Positions 8,570 through 18,780 of a stretch of DNA of 19,306 bases are shown piece after piece. How positions within the stretch are numbered: the first letter of the stretch is position 1; each line of letters opens with the position of its first letter. The notes under the pieces were generated by a model. It had not been told where the DNA came from. It did not search any database and was given only the letters and a program-made list of their open reading frames with translations. Origin of the DNA: Citrobacter sp. (GTDB lineage: Bacteria > Pseudomonadota > Gammaproteobacteria > Enterobacterales > Enterobacteriaceae). The stretch covers positions 1-19,306 of the forward strand of contig DXKH01000115.1 in NCBI GenBank assembly GCA_019415335.1, written 5' to 3'. The translations under genes were made by a program, and so were the position numbers.

Positions 8570-11014
8570 TTACACCTTCTCAACCTGAACAAGGTTCGTA
8601 TGTGACGGGTTCCCCTTCGCCAGAGGAGACGGGCGCTGGGTGGTCAATACGTTGATACAGCCGCCCTGGTCAATACGTTTGGTATCCGGGTCATACCAGG
8701 CCCCTTCACCTAACGCAACTACGCCCGGCATCATCCGCGGCGTCACTTTCGCCTCAATATGTAGCTCTCCGCGACCGTTGAAGATGCGGACCTTGTCACC
8801 GTTACGGATACCGCGTTTTTGCGCATCGAGCGGGTTGATCCACATCTCCTGACGGCACGATGCCTTCAGGACATCCACGTTGCCGTAGGTGGAGTGAACG
8901 CGAGATTTATAGTGGAAGCCCGTGAGCTGCAGCGGATAGTCTTTGGTCAACGGATCGTTGTAGTTCTCAAAGCCCGGCGTGTAGATCGGTAATGGATCGA
9001 TGACATCGCCTTCCGGCAGTTCCCAGGTGGCGGCAATCTCCGCCAGTTCTTGCGAGTAGATCTCGATTTTACCCGACGGCGTGGTCAGTGGGTTGGCCTG
9101 AGGATCTTCACGGAACGCCTTATAGGCCACGTGATGTCCTTCCGGATCGCGCTGTTTGAACAGACCTTGCTTACGGAACTCCTCAAAGGTCGGCAGTTCA
9201 GGAATGGCTTTACGCGACTGCTCGTACAGATGACGCATCCACTCTTCCTGAGTGCGTCCTTCGGTAAACTGCTGCTCGACGCCCAGGCGTTTCGCCAACT
9301 CGCTGGTCATTTCATAGATGGTTTTGCATTCGAAACGCGGCTTGATGGCCTGATCGGCAAAAATCACGTAAGACATATTCCCGCAGGAAGCGTCCAGCGC
9401 GAAATCCATCTGTTCAGAAGCCGTGCAGTCCGGCAGCAGGATATCGGCATACTTCGCCGACGACGTCATGTGGCAGTCGATGACGACAATCATTTCGCAC
9501 TTCTTATCATCCTGCAGGATGTCGTGTGTGCGGTTGATCTCTGAGTGCTGGTTGATCAGACAGTTACCGGCGTAGTTCCAGATCATCTTAATCGGCACGT
9601 CGAGTTTGTCTTTACCACGCACGCCATCACGCAGTGCGGTCATTTCCGGACCACGCTCAATCGCATCGGTCCACATAAACATGGAGATACTGGTTTCTAC
9701 CGGGTTTTCCAGCGTCGGCATCCGAACAAACGGCAGATCGTAAGAGCCTTCACGTGCGCCGCTGTTGCCGCCATTGATCCCGACGTTACCGGTCAGAATG
9801 GCCAGCATGGAAATGGCACGGGTAGCGATTTCACCGTTCGCGTGACGCTGTGGCCCCCAACCCTGGCTGATGTAGGCCGGTTTTGCACTGCCAATTTCAC
9901 GCGCCAGTTTGATAATACGGTCGGCCGGAATGCCGGTAATTTGCGCCGCCCACTCAGGTGTTTTTGGCGTACCGTCATTCCCCTGCCCCAGAATATAGGC
10001 CTTATAATGACCATTCTTCGGCGCGCTCGCTGGCAAGGTTTTCTCATCGTAGCCCACGCAGTATTTATCGAGGAACGGCTGATCGACCATATTCTCAGTA
10101 ATCAGTACATAAGCCAGCGCATTCACCAGTGCCGCATCGGTACCCGGACGAATCGGGATCCACTCGTCTTCGCGACCAGCGCCGGTGTCGGTATAGCGCG
10201 GATCGATAATGATCATCCGGGCATTCGATTTCTGTCGCGCCTGTTCCAGATAGTAGGTCACCCCACCGCCGCTCATACGGGTTTCGCCAGGGTTATTACC
10301 GAACAGCACGACCAACTTACTGTTTTCAATATCAGACGGGCTGTTACCATCCGCCCAACCACCGTAGGTGTAGTTCAGACCCGCTGCAATTTGTGCGGAG
10401 GAGTAATCACCATAGTGGTTCAAATAACCGCCGCAGCAGTTCATCAGACGTGCCACCAGGGTATTTCCCGGCGGCCAGGAACGGGTCATCGTACCGCCCA
10501 GTGTACCGGTGCCATAGTTCAGGTAGATAGACTCATTACCGTAGTCTTTAATCAGACGCTGCATGTTGCTGGCGATGATGTCGTAAGCCTCATCCCAACT
10601 GATGCGCTCGAATTTACCTTCTCCGCGTTTACCAACACGTTTCATCGGATATTTCAGACGGTCCGGGTTATAGACGCGACGACGCATGGAGCGCCCACGC
10701 AGACAGGCACGCACCTGATGTAAGCCGTCGTAGTTGTCGTCACCGGTATTGTCGGTTTCAACGTATTTGATTTCACCATCTACAACATGCATGCGCAATG
10801 GACAGCGACTCCCGCAGTTTACGGTACATGCACTCCAGATGATTTTTTCACTGGCCTGCGCCGGACTCAGGGCTTCGGCAGCATTGGCGATTCGTGTAAA
10901 TGGCAGGGTAAACGCGCTGCTGGCCATCGCCAGTCCGCCTATCGCCGTCGTTTTGACTAAACCACGACGACTCACCTCCGCTGCCATCACGGCATCAGGG
11001 ATCTTAGTTTTCAT
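8570..11014 (-). CDS. dmsA: Anaerobic dimethyl sulfoxide reductase, catalytic molybdopterin subunit A
   Basis: DmsA reduces DMSO, and related S- and N-oxides, at a bis-molybdopterin guanine dinucleotide centre on the periplasmic face of the inner membrane. It is 814 residues, as in E. coli. A twin-arginine signal SRRGLVK (residues 15-21) is followed by a hydrophobic stretch and a probable cleavage site after ANA (A45). The N-terminal cluster motif uses C63, C67, C71 and C104. Ser205 in GDYSSAQ aligns with the molybdenum-ligand serine of Rhodobacter DMSO reductase. Domain order is typical: Fe-S domain, two MGD-binding Rossmann-like halves and the C-terminal dinucleotide-binding barrel. The region just after the signal (about residues 46-56) differs most from E. 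coli. Transcription should start in the 233-base region upstream, which carries candidate FNR, NarL/NarP and ModE sites. Confidence 0.98.
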   Translation of the reverse strand: MKTKIPDAVMAAEVSRRGLVKTTAIGGLAMASSAFTLPFTRIANAAEALSPAQASEKIIWSACTVNCGSRCPLRMHVVDGEIKYVETDNTGDDNYDGLHQVRACLRGRSMRRRVYNPDRLKYPMKRVGKRGEGKFERISWDEAYDIIASNMQRLIKDYGNESIYLNYGTGTLGGTMTRSWPPGNTLVARLMNCCGGYLNHYGDYSSAQIAAGLNYTYGGWADGNSPSDIENSKLVVLFGNNPGETRMSGGGVTYYLEQARQKSNARMIIIDPRYTDTGAGREDEWIPIRPGTDAALVNALAYVLITENMVDQPFLDKYCVGYDEKTLPASAPKNGHYKAYILGQGNDGTPKTPEWAAQITGIPADRIIKLAREIGSAKPAYISQGWGPQRHANGEIATRAISMLAILTGNVGINGGNSGAREGSYDLPFVRMPTLENPVETSISMFMWTDAIERGPEMTALRDGVRGKDKLDVPIKMIWNYAGNCLINQHSEINRTHDILQDDKKCEMIVVIDCHMTSSAKYADILLPDCTASEQMDFALDASCGNMSYVIFADQAIKPRFECKTIYEMTSELAKRLGVEQQFTEGRTQEEWMRHLYEQSRKAIPELPTFEEFRKQGLFKQRDPEGHHVAYKAFREDPQANPLTTPSGKIEIYSQELAEIAATWELPEGDVIDPLPIYTPGFENYNDPLTKDYPLQLTGFHYKSRVHSTYGNVDVLKASCRQEMWINPLDAQKRGIRNGDKVRIFNGRGELHIEAKVTPRMMPGVVALGEGAWYDPDTKRIDQGGCINVLTTQRPSPLAKGNPSHTNLVQVEKV

Positions 11015-11082
11015 AAAGGCTCACTCTGCTTGCTTACAGTAAAAAGACAGAAATTAATGTTATTATTTGAGAAGTTAAGCAA

Positions 11083-11106
11083 CGTTATTTGGTTTTATAT
11101 ATAACG
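11083..11106 (-). promoter_or_regulatory. Candidate ModE (molybdate-responsive regulator) operator of dmsA
   Basis: A 24-base element on the minus strand begins CGTTATAT and ends ATAACG, with the outer halves in the exact 24-base frame of the ModE consensus (CGNTATAT ... TATAACG). Differences are in the middle and at one arm position. E. coli dmsA is known to be under ModE-molybdate control. It lies 69 bases before the ATG and would cover about -5 to +20 of the proximal promoter candidate. Confidence 0.65.
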
Positions 11107-11108
11107 TA

Positions 11109-11137
11109 TTTATAGGATAACAGCGCAAGATACTGAA
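11109..11137 (-). promoter_or_regulatory. Candidate proximal (second) promoter of dmsA
   Basis: On the minus strand TTCAGT (complement of 11132-11137, 3 of 6) and TATAAA (complement of 11109-11114, 5 of 6) are 17 bases apart. Initiation would fall near 11102, inside the ModE-like element. The -10 is good and the -35 poor, so an activator may be needed. Confidence 0.35.
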
Positions 11138-11152
11138 TTTCATTCGAAGGTA

Positions 11153-11193
11153 ATATTACCCCCAAGGGAGTAATGATTATTGTCCGGCGTCAA
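11153..11193 (-). promoter_or_regulatory. Candidate FNR-dependent distal promoter of dmsA
   Basis: On the minus strand TTGACGCCGGACAA (complement of 11180-11193) fits the FNR pattern TTGAT-N4-ATCAA at the outer TTGA and CAA positions. If its centre is placed at -41.5, the usual class II spacing, a -10 element TAATAT (complement of 11153-11158, 4 of 6) falls in the right place and initiation is near 11145, giving a leader of about 131 bases. E. coli dmsA is FNR-activated from a site at -41.5. The half-sites deviate from consensus, so binding may be moderate. Confidence 0.6.
11157..11172. promoter_or_regulatory. Candidate NarL/NarP 7-2-7 operator in the dmsA promoter
   Basis: TACCCCC (11157-11163), AA, then GGGAGTA (11166-11172) is an inverted pair of NarL heptamers (TACYYMT / AKRRGTA) with the 2-base spacing preferred for NarL and NarP. 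Each half matches 6 of 7. It lies between the FNR site and the -10 and overlaps the latter, the right place for nitrate repression, which is known for E. coli dmsA. Confidence 0.6.
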
Positions 11194-11201
11194 ACAGGCA
11201 T

Positions 11202-11228
11202 AAAAAAAGCGCCAAAAGGCGCTTTTTA
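11202..11228 (-). terminator. Rho-independent terminator of serS
   Basis: AAAAAGCGCC (11204-11213) pairs with GGCGCTTTTT (11218-11227) around an AAAA loop, giving a 10-pair stem. On the minus strand it is followed by a run of seven T. It lies 20 bases after the serS stop and insulates dmsA. The A-T arms make it symmetric, so it could also act on the plus strand. Confidence 0.9.
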
Positions 11229-11247
11229 GAAAGGAGTGAAGCGAGGA

Positions 11248-12615
<1,368 letters not shown>

Positions 12616-12632
12616 TTACCGCAACGTCTGCG

Positions 12633-13976
12633 CTAACGGTAGCGTTTTATAGGGCTATTTTGATCCTGTCCGGCGAGCCAGGCGAGCTTTTCGCCAATCT
12701 TGCCCTCAAGACCTCTGTTTGTGGGGTGATAATAGCGCGTTTGTGCCATCTCCTGAGGGAAATATTCCTCGCCGGCGGCATAGGCATTCGGTTCGTCATG
12801 CGCATAACGATATTCCTGACCGTAGCCCATATCTTTCATCAACTTCGTCGGCGCATTGCGCAGATGAACAGGCACATCATAGTCTGGGCGTTCGCGGGCA
12901 TCAGACATTGCCGCTTTGAATGCGGTATAGACCGCATTGCTTTTCGGTGCGCAGGCCAGATAGACAATCGCCTGCGCGATGGCGCGCTCGCCTTCAGCAG
13001 GACCTACACGTGTGAAGCAGTCCCAGGCAGAGATCGCCACCTGCATCGCGCGCGGATCGGCATTGCCCACATCTTCGGAAGCAATCGCCAGGCAACGACG
13101 CGCAACGTACAGCGGATCGCCCCCTGCCGTAATGATGCGTGCATACCAGTAAAGTGCCGCATCCGGCGCGCTGCCGCGAACCGATTTATGCAATGCGGAA
13201 ATAAGATCGTAGAAACGGTCGCCTTTGTTATCGAAACGCGCGCTGCGCTCGCCGGCAATTTCGGTCAACAGCGCGGGGAGCAGTACCCGCTTACCGCTGT
13301 CATCCACTTCCGCCATATCGGCCATCATTTCCAGCGTATTTAATGCGCGGCGTGCATCACCGTTGACCAGTTCCGCGATGGCTCTGCGGGTATCATCCGG
13401 CAGAATGATATCCTGTCCGCCATAGCCCCGCGCCTTGTCTTCCATCGCCTGGCGGAGAACCTGTTCGATATCTTCCGTGGTCAGCGATTTGAGCAAATAG
13501 ACGCGCGCCCGCGACAACAGCGCAGAATTCAGTTCAAACGACGGGTTTTCGGTGGTTGCCCCGATAAAGGTAATAGTGCCGTCTTCAATATGCGGCAAGA
13601 ACGCATCCTGTTGGCTTTTGTTGAAGCGATGAACTTCGTCAACAAACAGGATGGTACGACGCCCGGCATTACGATTCTGTCGGGCGCGTTCGATGGCTTC
13701 GCGGATCTCTTTCACGCCAGAGGTGACCGCTGAAATCCGCTCAACGTCGGCATCGGCGTAGCGGGCAATCACTTCGGCAAGCGTGGTTTTTCCGGTACCT
13801 GGCGGTCCCCACAAAATCATGGAGTGCAGATGTCCGGCCTCAATCGCGCGCGGCAACGGTTTACCCGCAGCCAACAGGTGTTGCTGACCAATATATTGCG
13901 CTAAATTTTCTGGCCGCATCCGCGCGGCCAGTGGCTGAAAGGTATTATCAGAAAAATCGAGCGACAGGTTGCTCAC
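12633..13976 (-). CDS. rarA: Replication-associated recombination protein A (AAA+ ATPase, MgsA)
   Basis: RarA is a cytoplasmic AAA+ ATPase, relative of clamp-loader subunits and of eukaryotic WRNIP1/Mgs1, acting at stalled replication forks with SSB and RecA. It has 447 residues, as in E. coli. Walker A is GPPGTGKT (57-64, Lys63), Walker B is ILFVDEVH (Asp113-Glu114), sensor 1 is GATTEN (139-144), and the arginine-finger stretch is LLSRARVY (Arg156/Arg158). The C-terminal half is the MgsA tetramerisation domain. The start is a GTG at 13976, chosen because homology begins [10 protein letters not shown] there and AGAGG lies 7 bases upstream; an ATG four bases earlier is out of frame. Only 8 bases separate it from lolA, so it is probably cotranscribed with it. 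Confidence 0.97.
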   Translation of the reverse strand: MSNLSLDFSDNTFQPLAARMRPENLAQYIGQQHLLAAGKPLPRAIEAGHLHSMILWGPPGTGKTTLAEVIARYADADVERISAVTSGVKEIREAIERARQNRNAGRRTILFVDEVHRFNKSQQDAFLPHIEDGTITFIGATTENPSFELNSALLSRARVYLLKSLTTEDIEQVLRQAMEDKARGYGGQDIILPDDTRRAIAELVNGDARRALNTLEMMADMAEVDDSGKRVLLPALLTEIAGERSARFDNKGDRFYDLISALHKSVRGSAPDAALYWYARIITAGGDPLYVARRCLAIASEDVGNADPRAMQVAISAWDCFTRVGPAEGERAIAQAIVYLACAPKSNAVYTAFKAAMSDARERPDYDVPVHLRNAPTKLMKDMGYGQEYRYAHDEPNAYAAGEEYFPQEMAQTRYYHPTNRGLEGKIGEKLAWLAGQDQNSPIKRYR

Positions 13977-13984
13977 GCATGCCT

Positions 13985-14596
13985 CTACTTACGTTGGTCG
14001 TCTACCGTTACGCCTTGCGGTGGAGTAAAGGTGAACTTCGATGCGTCAACGGCGCCATTCTGCTGCGATTTCAGCTGATAACTGCTGCGCTGGTCATCCT
14101 GCTCCACGGCGCTGAACTGATGAATGGTCCCGTCACGACCCACGTTGATGGTGAATTGTTTCAGGTTACCGTTGCTGGTTTTCGGCGTCAGGACGAAGTC
14201 GTCACCGTTCTGCTTGATGTTGTACTGTTGCCAGTCGCTGGACTGGTTGCGGGCAATCAGCATAAACGGTGTGTTGCCAGTGGCGTCTTTCAGCCAGGTC
14301 GCGGTGGCCTGTTCAACAAACGGGTTGAAGAACCACAGCGTTTTCCCATCAGAAACCAGAATGCTTTCATCAGGCTGCGTCATGTGCCAGTTAAACAGGT
14401 TCGGACGCTTTACCCACAAATCACCCTGACCTTCCTGAACAGCGGCACCGCTGCCATCGGTCACTTTCTGCGTAAAGCTGGCGTGGAAGCTGCTTACTTT
14501 ATCCAGACGACTTTTCAGATCGCTGGCGGCATCCGCCCAAACGCTGCTTACCACGAATCCTGAGAGTAATGCACAGGTGATTGCGATTTTCTTCAT
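13985..14596 (-). CDS. lolA: Outer-membrane lipoprotein carrier protein LolA (periplasmic chaperone)
   Basis: LolA takes lipoproteins from the LolCDE transporter and carries them across the periplasm to LolB in the outer membrane. It is 203 residues in precursor form, as in E. coli. The signal peptide is clear: MKK, a hydrophobic core, and cleavage after VWA (A21), leaving a 182-residue mature protein beginning DAASDL. Arg64 and Phe68 in KRPNLFNW correspond to mature Arg43 and Phe47, known to matter for lipoprotein transfer. GAGG upstream supports the start. The gene lies between ftsK and rarA in one direction; 111 bases separate it from ftsK with no clear terminator, so at least some transcription from ftsK is likely. 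Confidence 0.98.
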   Translation of the reverse strand: MKKIAITCALLSGFVVSSVWADAASDLKSRLDKVSSFHASFTQKVTDGSGAAVQEGQGDLWVKRPNLFNWHMTQPDESILVSDGKTLWFFNPFVEQATATWLKDATGNTPFMLIARNQSSDWQQYNIKQNGDDFVLTPKTSNGNLKQFTINVGRDGTIHQFSAVEQDDQRSSYQLKSQQNGAVDASKFTFTPPQGVTVDDQRK

Positions 14597-14707
14597 TGTT
14601 ATTCCTCAAAATACGTCACTCCCGACCGGGAGATCCCTCTGCTATCCATTCCAGGCCAAAAATCAGCGTGAGGAAAGAAGACAATACTGAATTACGTAAC
14701 TTTGCAC

Positions 14708-17700
14708 TTAGTCAAACGGCGGTGGTGCCAGCACTTCACGATTGCCGTTATGGCCCTGTTCGCTGACAATCCCCTGCGCTTCCATCTGTTCGATAATGCG
14801 CGCCGCACGGTTGTAGCCAATGCGGAACTGGCGCTGTACACCGGAGATGGACGCTTTGCGTTTCTCTGTTACAAAGTTGACAGCCTGATCGAATAACGGA
14901 TCCAGCTCTTCGCCACCGTCAAAGCCACCGCCACCACCTTCGCTTTCGCTGTCGGAGGTGATGCCATCCACATATTGCGGACGCCCACGCGCCTTCCAGT
15001 CCTGCACCACCGCATGCACTTCCTGGTCACGGACAAATGCGCCGTGAACACGCACCGGCATGGTGGAGTTTGGCCCGGAGTAAAGCATATCGCCCATCCC
15101 CAGCAGCGATTCTGCACCGCCCTGATCGAGGATGGTACGCGAGTCAATCTTACTGGACACGGTGAAGGCAATACGTGTCGGTATGTTGGCTTTGATCAGA
15201 CCGGTAATGACGTCAACCGACGGACGCTGCGTCGCCAGCACCAGGTGGATCCCAGCCGCACGGGCTTTTTGCGCCAGTCGGGCAATCAGCTCTTCAACTT
15301 TCTTACCGACGGTCATCATCAGGTCAGCAAATTCGTCCACCAGCACAACGATATACGGCAGTTTTTCCAGTACCGGATGCTGCGCTTCCATACTGTCGCC
15401 CGGCTTCCAGTACGGGTCTGGAATAGGACGACCCATCCGCGCGGCTTCGGCAATCTTCTCGTTATAACCCGCGAGATTACGCACGCCCAGCGCAGACATC
15501 AGCTTGTAACGGCGCTCCATCTCGTTAACGCTCCAGCGCAGGGCGTTAGCGGCGTCTTTCATATCCGTGACGACTTCCGTCAGCAGATGCGGAATGCCTT
15601 CGTAAACCGACAGTTCCAGCATTTTCGGGTCGATCATGATGAAGCGAACGTCTTCCGGCTGCGCCTTGTAAAGCATGCTGAGGATCATGGCGTTCACCCC
15701 AACCGATTTACCCGAACCGGTTGTCCCCGCCACCAGCAGGTGCGGCATTTTCGCCAGATCGGCCACCACCGGATCGCCGGCAATATCTTTACCCAGCACC
15801 ACGGTCAGCGGCGACGGGTTTTCACGGAACTTCGCGTTATCCAACACTTCACGCAGATAAACGGTTTGCCGTTTTTTGTTCGGCAATTCCAGGCCTACGT
15901 ACGGTTTACCCGGTATCACTTCCACCACGCGCACCGCGACGGTCGACAACGAACGAGCCAGGTCACGAGAAAGGTTGGAAATACGCGCCGCCTTCACGCC
16001 CGGTGCCAGATTCAGCTCAAAACGTGTAATCACCGGACCTGGCGAGTAATTCACCACATCGGCCTTGATGCGGAAGTCCGCCAGACGGGCTTCAACCAGG
16101 CGCGCCATTTGCTCCAGCGCAAAAGTATCAACCGGCTCCACTTCACTCGGCGGCTGCGTCAGCAGATCCAGCGAAGGCAGTGGCGTCGTCGGTCTTTGCA
16201 GCGGACGACTGTCACCGTTGCGCATCAGCAGCGGGTGAATCAGACTTTCCTGCGGCTGTGGCGCGGCGGGTTGCTGCGGAGCCATCGGCTGTTGCGGCTG
16301 CTGATACTGCGGCTGCGGCGCTACCGGCTGCTGCGGTTGTTGATATTGCGGCTGCGGCGCTACCGGCTGCTGCGGCTGTTGATACTGCGGCTGCGGCGCT
16401 ACCGGCTGCTGCGGCTGTTGATATTGCGGCGCCGTCGGGTGCTGAACAGGTGCAGATTCCGGCATTACCCCCGGCGTAAACAGTGGCTCATGCGGGCCAT
16501 TGTCGACTAGCGTTTTCATGGGTGAAAACTCAAAATCATCCAGCGAGAATGGATTTGCTCCGGCAGGTTGCTCACCGGCGTAACGCTGTTGTTGGGAAGA
16601 GGCAAACTGGCGCGCCAGTTCAGCTTCTGCAGCGGCATCTTCATCGTCGGCCTGTGTCGCCTCATGCTGATACTCGTCGCCATAGCGACTTTGCTGCGAC
16701 TGGGCAAACTGGCGTGCCAGTTCGTCCTGCTGCATGGCGTCGATGTCATCGTCATTATACTGCGGATCGTGTTGCCCGGCTTCACGCGCTCTCTCCTCAG
16801 CCATACGCTGAGAAGGTAATTTAATGCCATACGATGCCAGTTCACGGCGTGTCGGTACTCGCACGCGATTGGGACGAGGCAGTTGCGGGCCAATCCCTTC
16901 TTTCACCTGCGAACGCGGCGCTCCGCCGTTCGCAAGGCTGAATACTGGCGCTGCCGCCGCCGCAGTCGCACCGGCGGATAACGTCGCATCCGTCACGCCT
17001 GCAGCGATCGGCGCAATGGCCGCAGCGGCGTCAACTGGCGGTATAGAAGGCGCTGTTGACAGTGCAGGAGCCACCGGTTCAGGCGCGTTAACCGGTTCAG
17101 GAATCGGCTGATACCATGCCGCCAGTTGCTCGCGTTCACGCGCACGCTTCTCTTCCACTTCTTCAAAGTAGTACAGCGGTGGACGCACTGGTTTTGTCTC
17201 TTCGATTACCGGCTCAGGATCTTTAATCGGGGCCTGCTGAGCAACAGGTTCCTGCGGCGATAAAGGCTCCGGCTGATACGCTGGCTGATGATAAATCGGT
17301 TGCTGGACAGGCTCGAGTTGATTAACCGGCTCAGACTGCCAGGGTTGTTCTACCGTAGCCTGCGGTTGCTGTTGTGGTACGCCCGGCTGCGGATAACCGG
17401 CTTCAGGGGCCACTGGCGCAGCATAATATTGCGGTTCAGTCGGAACAGGCTGTTGCCATGTTTCATACTGCGCCTGTTGCGGCTGCGCGTACGGGTTGTG
17501 TGGTGGATAACCTTCCGGTGCAGGCGCGATCACCGGCTCGCCGGTTTGCGGGCCTGGTACAGGCTGCCATGCAACCGCGGGTTGTACAGGAATGGTTTCC
17601 GCTCCCGGCACGGGCGGCGTTTGCATAATCGGATCGACCGGCGCGGCCCAGGCCTGAGTCGCGGCAGTAGCCGCCGCTGCAGCAGCGACGGGTTCAGTCA

Positions 17701-18646
17701 CCGAATGACCGTTTAATAGCGGATCATACTCGTCATACTCTGGTTGCGTCGCACGATGTCCGGAGAACAGCACATCGCCAGGATCGGCCGCAACGCCGCG
17801 CGCGCTGTAGGCTATCTCATCGTCATCATCCATGCGTCTGCCGGAGAAGAGCGCCGCATCGGTCTGGCGACCGTGCGGATTGATAAATTTTTCAGCCAGA
17901 CGTTTACGGCGCGCCAGCGCACCGCGAAGAATACGCGCCCGGCGGGATTCACGTTTCCCTCCATTAGCGTCGTCTTCATACTCTTCATCATCTTCGTATT
18001 CGTCGTCTTCTACCCAGGTATCATCACGACGGGTACGGTTGCTGGCAAAGGTCAAAATGTTGAGCAGCCAGCCGCCGAGTTTTTCGGCGATGATGACCCA
18101 TGACCAGCCGGTGAAGAGCGTCAGTCCCGCCGCCCATACGCACAGAAGCGTAATGGTGCCGCCACTGCTGTGCAGTAGCGGTTGCAGTGTGGTACTCAAC
18201 AGACTGCCAATCACCCCGCCGGACGCGAAGTACCAGATGTCATCGGCATTGATGGCGGCCAGACCACAGGAAGTGAGGATCAGCGCCAGCACGCCAATGA
18301 TGCGCAGCGAGACGGCAAAATAGTCGATATAGTCATCGGTCGCCTGGTGACGCCAGGTAAACCAGCAGCCACCCACAATGATGACAGGAATGGTGTACGC
18401 CATAATCCCAAAGATAAAGAACAGGGTATCTGCCAGCCAGGCACCCGGAGCCCCACCCAGATTATGGATAGGCTCATGCCAGGCCGTTTGCGACCAGCTG
18501 GGATCAGAAGGATTAAAGCTCAGTAAGGCTGCCATCAGCCAGACGGCAAAAAGGGCAATAAGAATCAGCAACGCCTCCAGAAGTCGGCGCCCGCTGCTTA
18601 ACTTTGTCAATGTGACTTCTTTGTCTTCAGTGTATTCCTGGCTCAA
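14708..18646 (-). CDS. ftsK: DNA translocase FtsK (cell division and chromosome dimer resolution)
   Basis: FtsK links division to segregation: its N-terminus sits in the septal inner membrane and its motor pumps DNA and activates XerCD at dif. With a TTG start at 18646 the protein is 1312 residues (E. coli about 1329). GGAG at 18655-18658 and homology from (M)[10 protein letters not shown] support TTG over the ATG at 18703. Residues about 25-185 hold four membrane helices, followed by an acidic patch near 220-240. A Pro/Gln-rich linker follows to about residue 810; it includes four 13-residue repeats (741-792) and is where most difference from E. coli lies. The RecA-like motor has Walker A GTTGSGKS (Lys980) and Walker B VLVDEFAD (Asp1104). 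The C-terminal winged-helix gamma domain ([18 protein letters not shown]) reads KOPS. Upstream lie a LexA box and the lrp terminator. Confidence 0.97.
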   Translation of the reverse strand: MSQEYTEDKEVTLTKLSSGRRLLEALLILIALFAVWLMAALLSFNPSDPSWSQTAWHEPIHNLGGAPGAWLADTLFFIFGIMAYTIPVIIVGGCWFTWRHQATDDYIDYFAVSLRIIGVLALILTSCGLAAINADDIWYFASGGVIGSLLSTTLQPLLHSSGGTITLLCVWAAGLTLFTGWSWVIIAEKLGGWLLNILTFASNRTRRDDTWVEDDEYEDDEEYEDDANGGKRESRRARILRGALARRKRLAEKFINPHGRQTDAALFSGRRMDDDDEIAYSARGVAADPGDVLFSGHRATQPEYDEYDPLLNGHSVTEPVAAAAAATAATQAWAAPVDPIMQTPPVPGAETIPVQPAVAWQPVPGPQTGEPVIAPAPEGYPPHNPYAQPQQAQYETWQQPVPTEPQYYAAPVAPEAGYPQPGVPQQQPQATVEQPWQSEPVNQLEPVQQPIYHQPAYQPEPLSPQEPVAQQAPIKDPEPVIEETKPVRPPLYYFEEVEEKRAREREQLAAWYQPIPEPVNAPEPVAPALSTAPSIPPVDAAAAIAPIAAGVTDATLSAGATAAAAAPVFSLANGGAPRSQVKEGIGPQLPRPNRVRVPTRRELASYGIKLPSQRMAEERAREAGQHDPQYNDDDIDAMQQDELARQFAQSQQSRYGDEYQHEATQADDEDAAAEAELARQFASSQQQRYAGEQPAGANPFSLDDFEFSPMKTLVDNGPHEPLFTPGVMPESAPVQHPTAPQYQQPQQPVAPQPQYQQPQQPVAPQPQYQQPQQPVAPQPQYQQPQQPMAPQQPAAPQPQESLIHPLLMRNGDSRPLQRPTTPLPSLDLLTQPPSEVEPVDTFALEQMARLVEARLADFRIKADVVNYSPGPVITRFELNLAPGVKAARISNLSRDLARSLSTVAVRVVEVIPGKPYVGLELPNKKRQTVYLREVLDNAKFRENPSPLTVVLGKDIAGDPVVADLAKMPHLLVAGTTGSGKSVGVNAMILSMLYKAQPEDVRFIMIDPKMLELSVYEGIPHLLTEVVTDMKDAANALRWSVNEMERRYKLMSALGVRNLAGYNEKIAEAARMGRPIPDPYWKPGDSMEAQHPVLEKLPYIVVLVDEFADLMMTVGKKVEELIARLAQKARAAGIHLVLATQRPSVDVITGLIKANIPTRIAFTVSSKIDSRTILDQGGAESLLGMGDMLYSGPNSTMPVRVHGAFVRDQEVHAVVQDWKARGRPQYVDGITSDSESEGGGGGFDGGEELDPLFDQAVNFVTEKRKASISGVQRQFRIGYNRAARIIEQMEAQGIVSEQGHNGNREVLAPPPFD
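16271..16426 (-). repeat. Four tandem 39-base repeats in the FtsK linker
   Basis: Four head-to-tail copies of a 39-base unit encode [13 protein letters not shown]; the last copy is varied to end MAPQQ. Copies differ at only a few bases. Similar PQ repeats exist in E. coli FtsK. Because the unit is a multiple of three, copy-number change keeps the frame. Confidence 0.9.
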
Positions 18647-18686
18647 AAAAGGCTCTCCAGGTTTCAGGCTTTTCCTGCCCGATGCT

Positions 18687-18724
18687 AAAACGGACAACAG
18701 CACCGGGTTGCCCCGGCACTGTTG
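18687..18724 (-). terminator. Rho-independent terminator of lrp
   Basis: Bases 18695-18707 and 18712-18724 form a 13-pair stem (two G-T pairs on the minus strand) with a GCAA tetraloop; the arms hold CAACAG and CTGTTG ends and CCGGG / CCCGG cores. The minus strand continues TCCGTTTT, so the T run is short and four bases off the stem. It lies about 57 bases after the lrp stop and before ftsK. Confidence 0.75.
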
Positions 18725-18740
18725 CTGTATGGATTAACAG
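18725..18740 (-). promoter_or_regulatory. LexA operator (SOS box) of ftsK
   Basis: On the minus strand CTGTTAATCCATACAG is an exact CTGT-N8-ACAG LexA box, about 80 bases before the ftsK TTG. E. coli ftsK is the SOS gene dinH and carries a LexA box in the same spacer. A -35-like TTGATT (complement of 18747-18752) lies just upstream of it, so LexA would cover the promoter core. Confidence 0.85.
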
Positions 18741-18780
18741 GAGTGTAATCAAACTACGCCGATTTTGCACCTGTTCCGTA

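Noticed and set aside
9545..10723. 392-codon plus-strand frame over dmsA
   Set aside because: It is an antisense shadow of a conserved gene with no ribosome site or recognisable family.
11066..11081. Alternative FNR site TTGAG ... AGCAA near dmsA
   Set aside because: The half-sites are 6 bases apart rather than 4 and it lies downstream of both promoter candidates.
14615..14630. Hairpin CTCCC/GGGAG in the ftsK-lolA spacer as a terminator
   Set aside because: The stem is 5-6 pairs and no T run follows on the minus strand.
16271..16426. CRISPR-like repeat array
   Set aside because: The repeats are directly adjacent without spacers and encode a regular PQ-rich segment in frame within ftsK.
14975..16510. 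511-codon plus-strand frame over ftsK, Arg/Leu/His-rich at its end
   Set aside because: The low-complexity tail is the complement of the PQ repeats; the frame is an antisense shadow.
18647..18703. ATG start of ftsK at 18703
   Set aside because: The extra 19 codons would overlap the lrp terminator; TTG at 18646 has a good ribosome site and matches the known enterobacterial start.
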